DNA of 64,000 bases from Desulfovibrio sp. DV (GCF_001936595.1 NZ_MLBG01000007.1:1-64000); one strand, 5' to 3'. Counted from the stretch's first letter, positions 18,873 through 27,377 are shown. The notes: generated from the sequence alone by a model not told the origin. A program made the numbers and translations.

Positions 18873-20303
18873 CTAGAAGGTATACAGGAAGCCAAGGGAG
18901 GTCATCCAGGCGTCGTTGGCCTGATTGGTCATGCGATGGCCCCAGATGCTGGTCTTGAGGCCCTGGGGCGAGGCAAAGCCGGTCTGGAGCGTCAGGGACA
19001 GGGCTTCGGTGATGGCGTAGCTGTGGTCGAAGTTGACGCCGAGCACCCATTCGCCCTCGGCCAGATTGCGGCCCATGGTGACGTACTCGCCCGGACCGCC
19101 GGTTGCGGCCACGGCTTTGCGCAGGCCGGCCGGGCTGTTGCGTCCGGCAATGGCAGCCAGGGTCAGCCGGCTCTTGAGCGCTTCGATAAAGGAAATGTCG
19201 CGGATGGCGATGGTCGCGCCCCAGGTGCCGGTGGGGTCGATGGCCATGGAGTTGTTGGCGAATTCCTGGTCGCAGTCAAACAGGAACGAGGTGCCGGGCC
19301 CCCACTTGGGCGTGATGACCGGCAGGCGCTCGCTGCCGTTGGACAGGCTCGAATCCTCGCCGCTGGCAAACCAGCCGAACAGGCCGGGCGTGGCCCAGTC
19401 AAGGCCGGTGTAAGTCAGGCCGGCGTCGAAGAAGTAGCCCTCGCGACGGTTGCGGGAGCGGTCGGAACCGGCGGCGTTGCCGTAGATGCCGTCGAAATAG
19501 AGGTTCACCGGGTCCAGGGCCGTGACGGACAGGGCCAGGCCGGTCCACCACATGGGATTCTGGTTGTCCTTGTAGCCGGTGGGATCGAGATAGCTGCCGG
19601 CCGAGCGCAGTCCGGTGGCGAAATAGCCTTCGGGATCGGAATCCTTGCCGTAGACGCCGACCAGGGCCCAGGGGGCGACGTCAAAGCCTTCGACCGTGAT
19701 GGGCAGGGCCAGACGGTAGACGTCGAAGGTGTCCCCGACCTGGGTGGTGGTGGGCTGGTAGGTGCGGTAGGCGTCAAGCAGCCGGCCGTAGGCGGCCTCA
19801 ATGGCCAGGGTGTCCTCGATGATCGGGAGTTTCACGAACAGGGCGGCGCTGGACTGGTCGCCGTCGTCGGCGGCCAGCACGATGCTGTCGTAAAAGACCG
19901 AGGCATGGGGCACGGAAAAGGGCTGGTAGCCGGCGGTCACTTCGATGTCGGTGCCGGGCCATTTGAACTGGAGATAGGCCAGATAGGGTTCGATGGCCAC
20001 TTGCGGGTTGGCGGCAGTGAGATAGCCCGACCCCCAGGTTTCATCATCAACGCGCATCCCGAAGCGGAATTTGAGGTTTTCGTTGGCCACAAAATCTGTG
20101 CGCAGCCGCAGCCGCTGCCAGATGGTGGTGCGGTCTTCGGTCTGGGTTCCGGTTTCATTCCAGCCGGTAAAGTTGCGGTTGGCGAAAAAAACGCCGTACA
20201 CCCGGGCGTCTCCGGCCATTTTCACTTCAGTGGCCGCGTGGGTCGGGACTGCCGCAGTGGCCAGCACGACCAGGGCCAGCAGCAGTAAAACCGTTTTTCG
20301 CAT
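18873..20303 (-). CDS. Outer-membrane porin, Desulfovibrio homotrimeric type
   Basis: The 476-residue product has a clean signal peptide (KTVLLLLALVVLATAAVPTHA/ATEV) and alternating amphipathic β-strands throughout. It ends in an aromatic C-terminal residue after a strand (SLGFLYTF), the Bam recognition pattern for outer-membrane barrels. Its overall look matches the abundant homotrimeric porins described from Desulfovibrio, a call made from memory of the family. The ATG at 20303 is preceded by AAGGAAGGAG, a very strong site that suits an abundant protein. The leader also has a GGCGCC/GGCGCC hairpin (20341-20361). It is transcribed toward gspD but probably separately. Confidence 0.85.
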   Translation of the reverse strand: MRKTVLLLLALVVLATAAVPTHAATEVKMAGDARVYGVFFANRNFTGWNETGTQTEDRTTIWQRLRLRTDFVANENLKFRFGMRVDDETWGSGYLTAANPQVAIEPYLAYLQFKWPGTDIEVTAGYQPFSVPHASVFYDSIVLAADDGDQSSAALFVKLPIIEDTLAIEAAYGRLLDAYRTYQPTTTQVGDTFDVYRLALPITVEGFDVAPWALVGVYGKDSDPEGYFATGLRSAGSYLDPTGYKDNQNPMWWTGLALSVTALDPVNLYFDGIYGNAAGSDRSRNRREGYFFDAGLTYTGLDWATPGLFGWFASGEDSSLSNGSERLPVITPKWGPGTSFLFDCDQEFANNSMAIDPTGTWGATIAIRDISFIEALKSRLTLAAIAGRNSPAGLRKAVAATGGPGEYVTMGRNLAEGEWVLGVNFDHSYAITEALSLTLQTGFASPQGLKTSIWGHRMTNQANDAWMTSLGFLYTF

Positions 20304-20420
20304 GATCCGTTACTCCTTCCTTTGCTCCGCGAGGGTTATAGGCGCCTTGGCTCAGGGCGCCTGCCTGTCTTTGTTCGTTTCCGGTAATGAATGCTAAAAT
20401 CAATCTCAATAGAAGGACCG

Positions 20421-21116
20421 TCAAGGCATCAGACTGCCGCCCCGACAGGAGCCGAAGAGCCGGTAGACATCCCCGGCCACGGCAGCGAAGGCCGCAACCA
20501 CATCAGGGTCGAACTGGCTGCCGCCGCAGCGCATGATTTCCCGGCCGGCCTCGGCAAAGCCCATGGCCGGGCGGTAGGGCCGGGCCTGCAGCATGGCGGA
20601 CAGGCTGTCGGCTACGCTGATGATGCGGGCCCCAAGCGGAATACGCTGGCCGCAAAGCCCCAGGGGATAGCCGCTGCCGTCAAAGCGCTCGTGGTGGGCC
20701 TGAACCATCTCAACGATGCCGGTCTGGGCAAAACAGGTCAGCGGCAGGAGGATTTCCGCGCCGATGGCCGGATGGGCCTTCATTTTTTTCCATTCATCCG
20801 GGCTCAGGCTGCCGGGTTTGCCAAGCACGGCGTCGGGCACGCCGATCTTGCCGATGTCGTGGAGATGGCCGGCCACATGGATGCAGGCGACCACGTCCCG
20901 GGGCAGGCCCAGGACAGTGGCCAGGAAGTTGGCCACTTCGGCCACCTCCTCGGAATGGGCCAGGGTATGCGGGTCCTTGGCGTCAATGGCTCTTCCGAGG
21001 GAGGCGGCCAACTCGTGGACCAGGGCCATGAGGGCGTCCGGGGCGTGGCCGGCGGTTGCGGTCAGGACCTCAAAGACCCCGGGCGAGGCGAGAAGCGGGC
21101 TTGTAGGCATGGTCAT
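20421..21116 (-). CDS. Stand-alone HD-GYP domain protein (cyclic-di-GMP phosphodiesterase type)
   Basis: The 231-residue product is almost entirely an HD-GYP domain. It shows HSEEVAEVANFLA (metal His), HVAGHLHDIGKIGVPDAVL (HD pair), MKAHPAIGAEIL, and VQAHHERFDGSGYPLGLCGQ, with the GYP triplet intact. ARIISVADSLSAM supplies the remaining metal-site Asp. Such enzymes cleave c-di-GMP. There is no receiver or sensor domain, so control must come from expression or partners; the N-terminal ~55 residues are unassigned. The start at 21116 (MTMPTSP) has a weak ribosome site. It lies 22 nt downstream of the HMA-type gene and may share its transcript. Confidence 0.88.
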   Translation of the reverse strand: MTMPTSPLLASPGVFEVLTATAGHAPDALMALVHELAASLGRAIDAKDPHTLAHSEEVAEVANFLATVLGLPRDVVACIHVAGHLHDIGKIGVPDAVLGKPGSLSPDEWKKMKAHPAIGAEILLPLTCFAQTGIVEMVQAHHERFDGSGYPLGLCGQRIPLGARIISVADSLSAMLQARPYRPAMGFAEAGREIMRCGGSQFDPDVVAAFAAVAGDVYRLFGSCRGGSLMP

Positions 21117-21138
21117 GCGTGCAACAACCGGTTGGGCA

Positions 21139-21579
21139 TCAAGCCAAAAAGCGGCGGCGGTACATGTACAGATGCCAGGCGGCAAACCCGGCCAGGGCGA
21201 AACCGAAGGTCAGGTGGGCGGCCTTGGTGTCGGCCAGGCCGGTGACCAGGGTGGCGGCCATGCAGCTGGCCAGTCCGACTTTCTGGGTGCGGCGTTTGAG
21301 CTGGGCCGTGGTCATCTTTTTCCTGGGCGGGGCGGCCGGCGCACTGGCGGCCAGGGCCTCGGCATGGGTGGCGGCCAGGGCTTCGGCCATGGCCACCAGA
21401 TCGTCGGTGGCCACGGACGCGTCATGGGTCACGAGCACGCTGCCGGTCCGGGGATTGGCCTCGATGGCGGTGATGCCGGGCATCTCGGCCAACTGGGTGG
21501 CAACGATTCGAAGCAGGTCGGGGTCGGTCAGGGCCGGATGCCGGAACCGGATACGGCCTTCAATGCAGCTGGCTATCAT
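21139..21579 (-). CDS. HMA-like membrane protein, partner of the P-type ATPase
   Basis: The 146-residue product has an N-terminal ferredoxin-like HMA-2 fold (EGRIRFRHPALTD, MPGITAIEANPRTGSVLV) lacking the CxxC metal pair, an Ala-rich linker, and two C-terminal membrane helices (about residues 107-122 and 124-141). Its start (21579, GGAGG upstream) lies inside the ATPase gene, overlapping by 20 nt, so the two are coupled. The N-terminal fold resembles that of the ATPase itself, suggesting a satellite subunit or regulatory partner. Its function is not established. Confidence 0.7.
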   Translation of the reverse strand: MIASCIEGRIRFRHPALTDPDLLRIVATQLAEMPGITAIEANPRTGSVLVTHDASVATDDLVAMAEALAATHAEALAASAPAAPPRKKMTTAQLKRRTQKVGLASCMAATLVTGLADTKAAHLTFGFALAGFAAWHLYMYRRRFLA

Positions 21580-23791
21580 GGGCGACGCCTCCGCGTGGCA
21601 ATTGTTTGGGGAGATAGGGACGCAGGCTGGCCAGGGCAACGCCCACGGTGGCCAGGTTGTGGGCCAGGGCGGAAACGCCCGGGGTGACCCGGCCGAACAG
21701 TCCCAGACCCAGGATCACGGAGTTGATGATGCAGATGGTGCGGAAGTTGGAGCGCAGCCGGCCCATGAGGCCGCTTGCGATGTCGCGCAGGGCGACCACG
21801 CTCTCCAGGCTTCCTTCGGCCAGCAGGATGTCGGCGGCGGCCTGGGCAATGTCTGCGCCGTGGCGCGGGGCAATGCCGACGTTGGCCGCAGACAGGGCCG
21901 GCGAATCGTTGATGCCGTCGCCGACCATGGCCACGACATGTCCGGCGTCGCGCAGTTCGCGCACGATGCGGGTTTTGTCTTCGGGCAGGACCTGGGCATG
22001 GTAGTCGGTGATGCCGAGTTCCCGGGCGGCAATGGCGGCCGGAGCGGCGGCGTCGCCGGTGAGCATGACCAGACGGGTCACGCCCCGGGCGGTCAGTTCG
22101 CGAAGGACGTGCTTGGCTTCGGGCACGAGCGGGTCCTCGATGGCCAGCACGCCGGCCACGGCGTCGCCGATGGCCAGATACAGGGTGGACAGGCCGCCCA
22201 GCCCCCGGGCTTCGATGGCGGCGTCGGCCTCGGCGATGTCGAGGCCCTCGTCCTCGCCGATGAAGTGGCGGCTGCCCAGGCGGACCCGGTCGGTCCCGAC
22301 CATGGAGGACAGGCCGTGGGCCAGGATGTAGTCCACGTCGGCGTGGAATTCCTGGTGTTCGACCCCTTCCGTTTCGGCCTGACGCACCACGGCCCGGGCC
22401 ACGGGATGGGGGAAGTGTTCTTCCAGGCAGGCGGCCAGTTTGAGGACATCGTAGCGGGTGTAGCCGTTTAAGGGTTCAACGGCCGCCACCTTGGGCCGGG
22501 CCTGGGTGAGCGTGCCGGTCTTGTCGAACACAAAGGCGTCGGCCGAGGACACGCCTTCCAGGAACTTGCCGCCCTTGACCAGGACGCCGCCTGTGGCAGC
22601 CTCCCGCATGGCGGCCAAAACGGCCAGGGGAGCGGAGAGCTTGATGGCGCAGGAGAAGTCGACGAGCAGTACGGCCGAGGCCAGGCGCGGGTTGCGGGTG
22701 ACGAGAAAGACCCCGAGCGCGCCAAGCAGGGTCCAGGGCACCACGGCGTCGGCGAAGCGTTCGGCCAGATCCTGGGCCTTGGCCTTGTAGTTTTCCGATT
22801 CCTCAATGACCGCCACCATTTTCTGGATGCGCGTCTCGCCGCCGGATTTTTCCACCCGGACAACGATCTCGCCTTCCTCGACCACGGTGCCGGCAAAGAC
22901 CGTGTGGCCCACCCGTTTGTGGGCGGGCAGGGGTTCGCCGGTCATGGAGGCTTGGTTGACGAGTCCCTCGCCCTCGGCCACCACGCCGTCGACGGGAATG
23001 GCGTTGCCCATGGTGACGATGGCCAGATCGCCGGGCACGACCTCGGAGGCCGGGATGTGCACCGGACCGCCCTCGCGGCGGACCCAGACGGTGTCGAAGG
23101 TGGCGGCCAGGGTTTCGGCCAGACTGTCGCGGGAGCGCTTGCGGGTGTAGCTTTCCAGCACTTCGCCAAGGCCGAGCAGGATGGCGATGCCGGTGGCGGC
23201 CCGGTAGTCCCGGCGGGCGATGGACACGCCGATGGCCAGGGCGTCGAGGACCTCGACGTTGATTTTGCCGCGCAACAGGGCGGCCGCCCCGCGCTTGATA
23301 AACGGCAGCACCCTTTTAAGCAGAAACAGCGGGCGAAACGCCGGCGGCAGGATCGAACGCAACAGGAACATGCCGGTTTCGCGCGCCATGGACTGCATCG
23401 GGGTGGTGACCGGGGCTTCGGCCGGGGCCCCAAGCCTGTCTCCGGCTGCCCGGGCATGGCGCTTAGCCGTGGCCAGGGCGGTTTGGGCCGTTTTTTTGGC
23501 GCTTGTAGCGGCCCGGGCCACCAGAGCTGGTTTGCGGGAACGGGGAACGGCCCGGGCGGCCTTGGCTGAATTGCCGTTTCGGGCCATGGCCTGGAGGGCC
23601 AGTCGCGCCGGCGCTCCGTCGTACAGGACCAGAAGGCCGCTGGTACGGGCCGAGGCAATCACCTCGGCCACGCCGGAAAGGGCCGCGGCGGCCGCGGCCA
23701 CGGCCGGGGCCTCGGCCGAAAAGGCTTCGGCCGAGGCGAACCGCAGGCGCATACGGCCCGGGATGTCGTGAACAATGGCGCAGTGCGTCAT
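21560..23791 (-). CDS. P1B-type heavy-metal ATPase with SCAIK membrane motif
   Basis: The 743-residue pump has an N-terminal HMA-2 domain without CxxC (HDIPGRMRLRF), then a long Ala/Lys/Arg-rich linker (~70-130). Actuator TGEP is at 284-287, the phosphorylation loop DKTGT at 423-427, the nucleotide-site HP motif in HFPHPVARAV, and the hinge MVGDGINDSPAL near the end. The metal-selecting motif in the sixth membrane segment is SCAIK (380-384) rather than CPC, CPH, SPC or TPC, so substrate cannot be assigned by the usual subclass rules. Relatives with SCxxK or SCxxG motifs exist, but their metals are debated. The start at 23791 has GGAG 10 nt upstream. It is coupled to the HMA-like gene downstream. 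Confidence 0.9.
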   Translation of the reverse strand: MTHCAIVHDIPGRMRLRFASAEAFSAEAPAVAAAAAALSGVAEVIASARTSGLLVLYDGAPARLALQAMARNGNSAKAARAVPRSRKPALVARAATSAKKTAQTALATAKRHARAAGDRLGAPAEAPVTTPMQSMARETGMFLLRSILPPAFRPLFLLKRVLPFIKRGAAALLRGKINVEVLDALAIGVSIARRDYRAATGIAILLGLGEVLESYTRKRSRDSLAETLAATFDTVWVRREGGPVHIPASEVVPGDLAIVTMGNAIPVDGVVAEGEGLVNQASMTGEPLPAHKRVGHTVFAGTVVEEGEIVVRVEKSGGETRIQKMVAVIEESENYKAKAQDLAERFADAVVPWTLLGALGVFLVTRNPRLASAVLLVDFSCAIKLSAPLAVLAAMREAATGGVLVKGGKFLEGVSSADAFVFDKTGTLTQARPKVAAVEPLNGYTRYDVLKLAACLEEHFPHPVARAVVRQAETEGVEHQEFHADVDYILAHGLSSMVGTDRVRLGSRHFIGEDEGLDIAEADAAIEARGLGGLSTLYLAIGDAVAGVLAIEDPLVPEAKHVLRELTARGVTRLVMLTGDAAAPAAIAARELGITDYHAQVLPEDKTRIVRELRDAGHVVAMVGDGINDSPALSAANVGIAPRHGADIAQAAADILLAEGSLESVVALRDIASGLMGRLRSNFRTICIINSVILGLGLFGRVTPGVSALAHNLATVGVALASLRPYLPKQLPRGGVAHDSQLH

Positions 23792-23819
23792 GCGTAAAAA
23801 CTCCAGCTGAAGGCCCGGG

Positions 23820-24080
23820 TTAGGCCGACTCGCCTTCAGTGACGGGCTTGCCCTCGCGGGTTTCCTTGGCGTGCTTGGCTTCGGCCATCAGGTCTTCAAT
23901 GTTTTCTTTGGCCCGCTCCAGGACGGAAGCGGTTTTTTCCTTGAGATCCATGCCGTGGGACAACAGATCGGTCATGGCCGGGCGAATCGAGAATTTGCCC
24001 TTGCCCAGGGCCACCGCGCCCAGAGCGCCGATGGCCACGCCGGCCGCCAGAAACAGTCCGTTCTTCAGATACTCATTCAT
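23820..24080 (-). CDS. Small single-pass membrane protein, first gene of the metal-ATPase unit
   Basis: The 86-residue product has one N-terminal membrane helix (about residues 7-27, LFLAAGVAIGALGAVALG) and a charged helical tail rich in Lys/Glu (KTASVLERAKENIEDLMAEA). It resembles YtxH-like or other tail-coiled small proteins. The start at 24080 has GAAGGAG 6 nt upstream; a longer start at 24095 would overlap that site. It lies 28 nt before the P-type ATPase and probably acts with it, for example as an assembly or metal-sensing factor, but that is inference from position. Confidence 0.75.
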   Translation of the reverse strand: MNEYLKNGLFLAAGVAIGALGAVALGKGKFSIRPAMTDLLSHGMDLKEKTASVLERAKENIEDLMAEAKHAKETREGKPVTEGESA

Positions 24081-24111
24081 GTCACGCTCCTTCACTACCA
24101 GTGCAATTTGC

Positions 24112-24203
24112 GAACAGTTTTCTGTTCATGTCAGGGAATGTGACAATTCAGTAACATTCGCAAGACGAAAACTGTTGGTACTGAATTTGATAGTCGTTGT
24201 CAA
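24112..24203 (-). promoter_or_regulatory. Control region of the metal-ATPase unit with two dyads
   Basis: On the minus strand a TTGACA (24203-24198) is followed after 17 nt by TACCAA (24180-24175), a weak promoter pair. Downstream, in the presumed leader, lie two inverted repeats: GAATGT/ACATTC (24136-24159, 12-nt gap) and the perfect GAACAG-TTTT-CTGTTC (24112-24127). The region is much richer in A+T than its surroundings. It could bind a metal-responsive repressor; none is encoded next to it. Confidence 0.4.
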
Positions 24204-24249
24204 CAAAGAAGTACTGCGTTTCCGTTGGGTCAGCACCCGCGTGGGGGCG

Positions 24250-24284
24250 AAAAAAATGCCGGCGAAGCTGACTTCGCCGGCATT
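24250..24284 (-). terminator. Rho-independent terminator of cydAB
   Basis: A perfect 13-bp stem (AATGCCGGCGAAG, 24255-24267 with 24272-24284) with a 4-nt loop is followed on the minus strand by a run of U (A tract 24250-24256 on plus). It lies 21 nt after the cydB stop. Confidence 0.95.
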
Positions 24285-24304
24285 TGATAATGAAAATGAA
24301 GATC

Positions 24305-25333
24305 TTAGTAAGCCTCGTCGTACTCCAGGTCCGCCTTCGTCACCGGGTGGCGGAAGGTGCGGATGGTCCAGATCTGGTAGGCGATGACCACGGGCACGAA
24401 CACCAGGGCCACGCCCAGCATGATGGCCAGGGTCAGGGGCGTGGACGAGGAGTTTTCGATGGTCAGGGAGAAGGCCGGGTTGAGGCTTGAGGGGAGCAGG
24501 GCCGGGAAGATGCCGACCACGCCAAACAGGGCCGTGGTGCCGATCAGCACGGCTGACGCGCCCCAGGAGGCCAGGATGCGGCCGTCCCGACGGTACTTGC
24601 AGGTGAGCAGCAGGCCGGCCACGGCGATCAACAGGATGACAAACAGGATGGGGTTGACCAGATAGTTGGTGAACAGTTTGGTCATGGCAAAGCTCATAAC
24701 GAGAAACAGCACAACGACGCCGGCCAGGATGGGCCAGAGCTTGCCGGCCAGGGCCACGGCCCGGTCGTGGACATCGCCCACGGACTTGTACGCCAGCCAA
24801 AGCGCCCCATGGTGGGCGAAAAGCAGCACGAAGAGGACGCCGCCGGCCAGGCCGTAGGGGTTGAGCAGGGTGAGCAGGTTGCCGTGCAGGATGCCTTCCC
24901 CGTCGATGGGGATGCCCTTGAAGATGTTGGCAAAGGCCACGCCAAGGAGGAGCGCCGGCAGGAAGCTGCCCAGGAAGTTGCAGGTGTCCCAGATCTTGCG
25001 CCAGCCCGGGCTGTCGATCTTGGAGCGGAATTCAAAGGACACGCCGCGCAGGATCAGGGCGAAAAGGAGCAGCATAAGCGGCGTATAGAGGGCCGAGAAC
25101 ATGACGGCGTAGGTTCTGGGGAAGGCGGCGAAGGTCACGCCGCCGGCCGTTATGAGCCACACCTCGTTGCCGTCCCAAAACGGCCCCATGGCGTTGTACA
25201 GGATGCGTTTTTCTTCATCGTTTTTGGCGAAAAAGGGCATGATGCTGCCGATGCCGAAATCAAATCCGTCCAGGATGAAATAGACGGCCCAAAGTACGCC
25301 CCACAGGATAAACCAGATGGTTCCGAGATCCAT
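24305..25333 (-). CDS. cydB: Cytochrome bd ubiquinol/menaquinol oxidase subunit II
   Basis: CydB is the haem-free second subunit of cytochrome bd oxidase, which reduces oxygen to water at the inner membrane and in anaerobes mainly protects against oxygen. The 342-residue product has the signature N-terminus (IWFILWGVLWAVYFILDGFDFGIG), the GPFWDGNEVWLITAGGVTFAAFP block and eight or more membrane helices. Two ATGs compete: 25339 is only 1 nt after AAGGAG, while 25333 (MDLGTIWF) is spaced 7 nt, so 25333 is chosen. It lies 80 nt after cydA and ends in a clear terminator. Confidence 0.95.
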   Translation of the reverse strand: MDLGTIWFILWGVLWAVYFILDGFDFGIGSIMPFFAKNDEEKRILYNAMGPFWDGNEVWLITAGGVTFAAFPRTYAVMFSALYTPLMLLLFALILRGVSFEFRSKIDSPGWRKIWDTCNFLGSFLPALLLGVAFANIFKGIPIDGEGILHGNLLTLLNPYGLAGGVLFVLLFAHHGALWLAYKSVGDVHDRAVALAGKLWPILAGVVVLFLVMSFAMTKLFTNYLVNPILFVILLIAVAGLLLTCKYRRDGRILASWGASAVLIGTTALFGVVGIFPALLPSSLNPAFSLTIENSSSTPLTLAIMLGVALVFVPVVIAYQIWTIRTFRHPVTKADLEYDEAY

Positions 25334-25413
25334 GGCCATTCTCCTTCGATTAACAACCGGCCGGGCCGGGTTGAGTCATGCGCATTGCCACACCGTCACA
25401 GGGCTGCCCGGGG

Positions 25414-26716
25414 CTAGTGCGGCTGGGAGCGGGCGTATTTGGCCAAAAGGAAGATGTCCAGGGCGGCGAGCAGGATGTAGACCACGAAAAAGGCCGCCAG
25501 ACTGATGGCCACCTGGGAGGTTTCGATGGGCGAGACCGCGTCCTTGGTGCGCATGATGCCGTAGACGATCCAGGGCTGGCGGCCGACTTCGGCCACGGCC
25601 CAACCGGCCTGCAGGGCGAGGTAGGGCAGGGGAATGGCCCAGATGAAGAGCTTCAAAAGCCGGGGCGAGCTTTCAGCCGGCTGGTGGCGGGCGATAAAGG
25701 CCAGGATGCCCAGGACCAGCATGGCCGTGCCCAGTCCCACCATGATGCGGAAGGCGGAGAAGGTCAGGGTGACGGGCGGGCGGTCTTCCTTGGGGAAGTC
25801 CTTGAGTCCTTTGACCACGGCCGACGGGTCGTTGAAGGCCATGAGGCTCAGGACGCTCGGGATGCGGCCGATCTCGATGCTGTTCTTTTCATTCTCCGGA
25901 TCAGGCAGGGAAAAAAGATACATGGGGGCGTTTTTCTGGGTGTCCCAGTGGGATTCCATGGCCGCCAGCTTGGCCGGCTGGACCTCGGCCACGATGTTGC
26001 CCTGGCGGTGTCCCACGGCCGCCACGACCAGGGAGAAGACCAGGGCGAAGCCGGCGCCGATGCGGAAGGACTTGGTGAAAAAGTCGATGTTTTGCTTGCG
26101 AAGCAGATGCCAGGCTGACACGCCGACCACGAAAAAGCCGCCCAGGGCCCAGCCGCCGGTGACGGTGTGCAGGAAGGCGTTCCAGCCATAGGGGTTGGTG
26201 ACGACGTCAACGAAGCTGGCCAGTTCGGCCCGGCCGTTTTGGATCACATACCCGACCGGATGCTGCATGAAGCCGTTGGCCAGGATGATCCACAGGGCGG
26301 AAAAGTTGGCGGCAAAGGCCACCAGCCAGATGGAGAGCAGGTGGACTTTGGGCGAAAGCTTGTTCCAGCCAAAGACCCAGACGGCCAGGAAGGTGGATTC
26401 CAGGGAAAAAAGCGGCCGTGGCCTCGATGGCGAGCAGCGAGCCGAAAATGTCGCCGACAAAGGTCGAATAGCGCGACCAGTTGGTGCCGAACTGAAATTC
26501 CAGGGTGATGCCGGTGACCACACCCAGGGCGAAATTGATGAGAAACAGCTTGCCCCAGAATTTGGCCATCCGTTTGTACGTCTCGTCCCCGGTGCGCACG
26601 TACTTGGTCTCCATGATCGCAATGAGCACGGATAGCCCCAGGGTAAGCGGGACAAAGATGAAGTGGATGAAAGTCGCAAAGGCGAACTGCAGTCGCGAAA
26701 GCATGAGCGTGTCCAT
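25414..26716 (-). CDS. cydA: Cytochrome bd oxidase subunit I (frameshifted as sequenced)
   Basis: CydA carries the quinol site and haems b558, b595 and d. The frame from 26716 reads [19 protein letters not shown] (the His of the b595 site) to [11 protein letters not shown], then breaks at six T (minus strand 26411-26406). The next frame continues [19 protein letters not shown] to the TAG at 25414, including [25 protein letters not shown] and the C-terminal [19 protein letters not shown]. Dropping one T gives ~433 residues, matching short-Q-loop CydA proteins rather than the 522-residue E. coli form. A conserved downstream frame and an intact cydB argue against an old pseudogene. AAGGAG precedes the ATG. 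Confidence 0.88.
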
Positions 26717-26854
26717 GATCTGTCTCCTTTTCCTCCGTGTTGACCGTAAACCCGTATCGCACTTTCCCCGTCACGGGGCCTCGCGGCATCCTTGCGGTCT
26801 GCCCCCACTCTAGCACCGGGCCAGGGAAAATGCACCAACCCCCATCACAAAACC

Positions 26855-27310
26855 TCAACTATGTCGCGCAGCGTCCGGCTTGGGTGAACGCCCCTGGCAG
26901 GTCCGTTTCTCCATGGCCGCCAGTTCGGCCAGGGTCGTGCCGCCGAGGGTGCTTCGCAGCTGCCGCCGCGCCTGTTCCCAGACATGATGCACCGAACAGA
27001 TGGCCTGCCGGTCGCAGCTCTCGGGACGATGGATGCAGTCGTTTAAAAAAATCTCGCCATCAATGGCCTCGATGACGGTCAAAAGCGTGACGTCCTCGGG
27101 ACGCCGGGCCAGCTCGTAGCCGCCCTGGGAGCCCTGGCGGATGCTGATGATTCCGGCCCGGGCCAGTTGCTGGGCCACCTTGCCGAGGAACTGGGCCGGC
27201 ACGTCCATGGCCTCGGCGATCTCCTTGCGCCCGATAAGCGCCCTGTCGCTGTGCATGGCCAGATACAGGACACAGCGGATGGCATATTCGCCGGCTCTGG
27301 TTAAACGCAT
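26855..27310 (-). CDS. Rrf2-family iron-sulfur transcriptional regulator
   Basis: The 151-residue product has the Rrf2 winged helix (MRLTRAGEYAIRCVLYLA; IGRKEIAEAMDVPAQFLGKV; GSQGGYELARRPEDVTLLTV) and three Cys in the family spacing (CIHRPESCDRQAIC: C-x6-C-x5-C). These bind an Fe-S cluster in IscR/NsrR-type relatives. It is therefore probably a redox, iron or NO sensor. It lies 138 nt upstream of cydA on the same strand, making cydAB a likely target. The ATG at 27310 with GAGGGG upstream is preferred over a TTG at 27322. Two perfect dyads in its own promoter suggest autoregulation. Confidence 0.9.
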   Translation of the reverse strand: MRLTRAGEYAIRCVLYLAMHSDRALIGRKEIAEAMDVPAQFLGKVAQQLARAGIISIRQGSQGGYELARRPEDVTLLTVIEAIDGEIFLNDCIHRPESCDRQAICSVHHVWEQARRQLRSTLGGTTLAELAAMEKRTCQGRSPKPDAARHS

Positions 27311-27331
27311 GTCGCCCCTCAAATTTGGAGT

Positions 27332-27377
27332 AATCGGACACGATTGATCCTATATAGGACCGGGCCGGGCCTGTCAA
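27332..27377 (-). promoter_or_regulatory. Candidate rrf2 promoter with two operator dyads
   Basis: The minus strand has TTGACA (27377-27372) and, 17 nt on, TATAGG (27354-27349); TATATA at 15 nt is an alternative -10. Two perfect inverted repeats overlap this core: TCCTATATAGGA (27348-27359) across the -10, and AATCG-TGTC-CGATT (27332-27345) just downstream. Both are well placed for repression by the Rrf2 protein encoded next. Neither matches a consensus I know. Confidence 0.5.

Noticed and set aside
20385-20410. Fur-box-like AT-rich patch upstream of the porin gene
   Set aside because: Only one half resembles the consensus and no clear promoter core is adjacent; too weak to call.
24286-24304. 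Fur-box-like GATAATGAAAATGAAGATC
   Set aside because: 14 of 19 matches only, and it lies just after the cydB stop, before its terminator, not in a promoter.
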